From: Epiperipatus broadwayi
Lineage: Eukaryota; Onychophora; Udeonychophora; Euonychophora; Peripatidae
Assembly: GCA_028023455.1 (NCBI GenBank)
Contig: JAQFVV010011396.1
Coordinates: forward strand, 1-64,000
Length of the DNA stretch: 64,000 nt
Direction of reading: 5' to 3'
Positions within the stretch are counted from its first letter, which is position 1. Each line of letters begins with the position of its first letter. The notes beneath the pieces are model-generated. The model had not been told where the DNA came from. It saw only the letters and a list, made by a program, of their open reading frames with translations, and did not search any database. Positions 61,291 through 64,000 of this stretch are shown in pieces. Position numbers and translations under genes: made by a program.

Positions 61291-62575
61291 ACTGGTGTTT
61301 TAAAAGACTTGGATATATATGCCTGTCACTTATTTTGCGATGGCTGTTAGTAAAGGGTTTACGTATATTGAGAAGAAAATAGCGAACCTTAAGGTAATGA
61401 TGTTCATCCATTTATAGTTACATGTATCTTTAGATATATTCGTTAAAGCTAGTATTAATCAGAATGTCATAGAAACTGTATCAAATGCAGATTTAATATG
61501 CAGCACAGGACCATATTATTTCTTTACTCTAATCGTGTCAATAACAGTTCTAAATATAAAGGTTGCTTGATTAGTGGATGAGCCCATTTTTGCATTTAGA
61601 GAACATAGGTAAAATGTATGGCTCCCTTCTATCCCTTAGACCAGCCTCCAATACCTTGATCCCCAATAGATTCATTGAAATTGATCTTAATTTTTCAATG
61701 GTTGATTTTTTTTTCTTAAAAAAAAAAAGATACAAAGAATATAGAATATAAATTTTGTATTGTATATATTTCTTTTGATATGAAATTTGCAAACTTTACT
61801 AGGTAATTGAAGGTAGGGAAATTTAAATGTCGATATACAAAGCAAGGTATCCCATGAAAGACAGGATGGCAAAATTCAGCTATGGACTCGTTTCCTTGTA
61901 AATTCATTTGGGAAGAATTTATCTTCTTTTGACTCCCCAAAAGGCTTTTTTGCAAGGTTATGAGTTGCCAGATTGCAAACTATCCCTATAATACATGTAG
62001 GCCAGTTCCAGCATATAAATCCCACTAACTGTTCCTGTTTGAGTTTGGATGGCTGTTGGCACTCTGATTGAAAGAGGGTGACCCAAGGCCCATCTGATAT
62101 AGTTTCTAGACCATGTATGAGTTTGCCCAATAAATATTCTCTTCTTTATTGCTAGATTGTTCTATTATATAAATTTTTAAAGTTTTTTAATTTTTGTTGT
62201 TCATTTTCTGAGAATGGAGTCTGAATAATATTTTTGTAGATTTTTTCCATTAGTGCCAATAGGCCTGTTGGTGATGGTGTGGCTCTGGTAATATGGTGAA
62301 TCATGTTTGATAATATGCTTACATATGCTATCCAGGCTTGCGCTGGATCCATATCAATCTGATTCAATTTATTTAAATACATAGAAATTTCTGCAAACAG
62401 AAATTCAGGTGTTCTAGATGGTAGTAATATTCTAATAGTATGTCCAGTAGATATTAAATTTTTATTACTGACGTCATCAATTTTAGTGACAAGGGCAACA
62501 TGGTTTGAAAAGGGTAAATTATATATTCAAGATTAATAATGTGATGAATGAATGGGGAATAAAACTTGAGATCAA

Positions 62576-62815
62576 TTAGTGAAGAATGCCTAACATTGTT
62601 AAAGAAAATGGTGCCATTTGAAAAAAACCTTCCCCACTCATCAGTGGGAAGAAAAAAAGATGTAACAACTTTTTAATGAATTTTTCAAATGCCAAATTTA
62701 AATCACCCATAAGTATGCATAGGTTGGTGGAGGAATCAAGCATGGAATTTAACGTGTGGATCAGACTGTTCACTAGGGTAGGTCCCAGAGAAATATATAC
62801 AAAAATTACCACCAT
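62576..62815 (-). pseudogene. Endonuclease fragment of the L1/Tx1-like LINE
   Basis: The frame contains VVIFVYISLGPTLVNS and CILMGDLNLAF. The G-D-L-N tetrapeptide corresponds to the catalytic G-D-F-N of apurinic-type LINE endonucleases, at the usual distance from the hydrophobic strand. The frame then decays to a stop at 62576. Confidence 0.5.
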
Positions 62816-64000
62816 TGCTTTAGGTCACAATGAAATAATAGTAATATCAAATTTTAAGAGCTAAAAGGACTAAGTTTATCTATAATAATCTCTGTACCTG
62901 CAGAGGTGGAGTTTGAAGATTTAGAGAAAGCTGCAAAATCTTTATTTACAAAGTACACAGAATGTGAACCATTATATATTTTGGTTTCAAGTAGATTTGT
63001 TAAATGCAGATGGATGTCAAACCATTGTTTTACGTCTATTAATAGAGTAAAGACCCCTAATGTTTAAGGATACAATTTTTAACTTCATTAATGTCTATTA
63101 TCAAACCCATCACTTCTTAAAACAAAAACACAAAAATTGCAATTGTCTATAGATAAAAAGTAGTAGGATGAAAATGAAAAACCTATCATGCTCTTAGCAA
63201 CAAGCACATTACAATTATCTTCTAATTATTAATTGTTTTTAATTGACTTACATTCTCAGTTAAGTTATTAGTTGTTATAAAAAAAGAATCTATGATTTCA
63301 CTTAGTTTATTCATGCACAACCCATTTATCTGCTCCACAAAATTGTCTAGCGCAAGTTAAATTATTTACTACTCAAAGGTGAAGTAGAAAACTAATATTT
63401 TATATCAACAGAAATTGTAGAATCAGTGTTTTCTTTACAGATATTACTTTTAAGTTTTTTTGCAAAGACTGTCATATCATTGATTACTGCAACCGCCTTT
63501 ATTCTTTCTTCTCTTGTGGCCCCTAGAAAATCATTTAATAAAAATTTTCCCTGTATATACATATGTGTGCAACATATTTATTAATAACTGTGATGTTTAC
63601 ATGTAATTTTTGTTTGGGCATATTACATTTTTAGAAAAAAGTAGGCTGATGAACACTGGTCAAAAATGAAGAAAAAGTACACAAAAAAATCCCATGAAAA
63701 TCTTTCAAAAATAAAGAATTTAAAAAGTTAAATGTTTTGCATTGTAACATCATTCTCAATGATTGGTGTGGAATATCTAATAATATAAATTCCGTGTAAG
63801 CTGCAATGAATAAATTCTATAATAACTAACTTTTTGAAACCTTAGTTAGTTTGTTAGAAGACCCTATTGCACATACTTGAAAATAAATATCTATTTAGAG
63901 TATAATCTTTCATTTATATAAGAAAACTTCCAATCCTTATCACAATCAAACGTCAACTACAATGATGAGAACAAATAATTCAACATGTGGAGCAATAACA

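Larger units (their letters stand above)
59940..63518 (-). mobile_element. L1/Tx1-like LINE inserted in the duplication block, heavily decayed
   Basis: The duplication block is interrupted between ATCAATTTTTAT (about 59937) and CCCCTAGAAAATC (about 63515), which are adjacent in the other two copies. Minus-strand pieces in order are an endonuclease (STSAGTEIIIDKLSPF near 62870-62920, then LCILMGDLNLAFEKF near 62690-62735) and an RT with AYMDDIAIFLSSRKQIP (about 61225-61279, Y-M-D-D at 61264-61275). A C-terminal stretch with YAKVSLYNMLLVTRMICY and LASSGLGLHSVKVF (about 60740-60985) follows. The C-terminal pattern fits L1/Tx1-type elements better than RTE. Many stops and shifts are present. No target duplication was recognised. 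Confidence 0.65.
57400..64000 (-). repeat. Segmental duplication block, copy C (5' part of zinc-finger locus B)
   Basis: On the minus strand this follows locus A in the same order from about 8790 to 12480, continuing to the window edge. Examples are the TAAATTCCGTGTAAGCTGCA segment near 63790, the GGCCAATCTGTAGTCATTCT segment near 59300, TTCATTGGTTTTCATTAATA near 58305 and the splice-acceptor-like site near 57630. It is interrupted by a 417-bp element (58521-58937) and by a LINE (about 59940-63518). There is no credible host coding frame. Confidence 0.75.

Overview
This is a strongly AT-rich eukaryotic (metazoan, most likely invertebrate) window. It has no operons and no dense coding. Two C2H2 zinc-finger genes stand among decayed transposable elements and long AT-rich non-coding DNA. 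The evidence for a metazoan is tandem C2H2 fingers with TGEKP-type linkers, an RTE-type LINE, a Penelope-like element with a GIY-YIG domain, a Mag-like Ty3/Gypsy relic, and tRNA-derived SINE-like repeats. I cannot name the species.

Layout. 0-8 kb: a LINE C-terminal relic, a small inverted-repeat (MITE-like) element, a detached Penelope 3' end, a 42-bp minisatellite, a coiled-coil ORF that may be a retroelement ORF1, and two copies of a SINE-like repeat. 8.7-15.2 kb: zinc-finger locus A on the + strand, with a long non-coding 5' block, a conserved splice-acceptor-like site, decayed fingers, then an uninterrupted array at 13830-15134. 16.5-17.2 kb: a second array of the ~330-bp repeat that also makes up an insertion at 9.04-10.19 kb. 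24.8-29.3 kb: a broken Ty3/Gypsy (Mag-like) element with a probable 3' LTR. 36.3-36.8 kb: a pseudogene-like patch. 41.75-43.72 kb: a ~2 kb imperfect palindrome, one arm carrying a tRNA-like sequence, running directly into a Penelope-like element (43.7-45.3 kb). 46.8-49.7 kb: a nearly intact RTE-type LINE. 50.9-64 kb: zinc-finger locus B on the - strand (54.7-56.6 kb), its 5' block (57.4-64 kb) and an extra partial copy of that block (50.88-53.29 kb). A minus-strand L1/Tx1-like LINE is inserted in the 5' block.

The main result is that loci A and B are inverted paralogues of one segmental duplication, with a third partial copy of the 5' block. Comparing the three copies gives 'empty sites' for at least four insertions. 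These define one repeat-array element with a 9-bp target duplication (9043-10194), one inverted-repeat element with an 11-bp duplication (51135-51706), one SINE-flanked element with a 13-bp duplication (58521-58937), and the LINE insertion (about 59.94-63.52 kb). The two finger arrays have diverged in different ways. Locus A has one continuous frame with varied DNA-contact residues. Locus B has highly homogenised fingers and a frame-broken 3' end.

All calls were made by reading the sequence. No alignments or database searches were run, and block boundaries are approximate.
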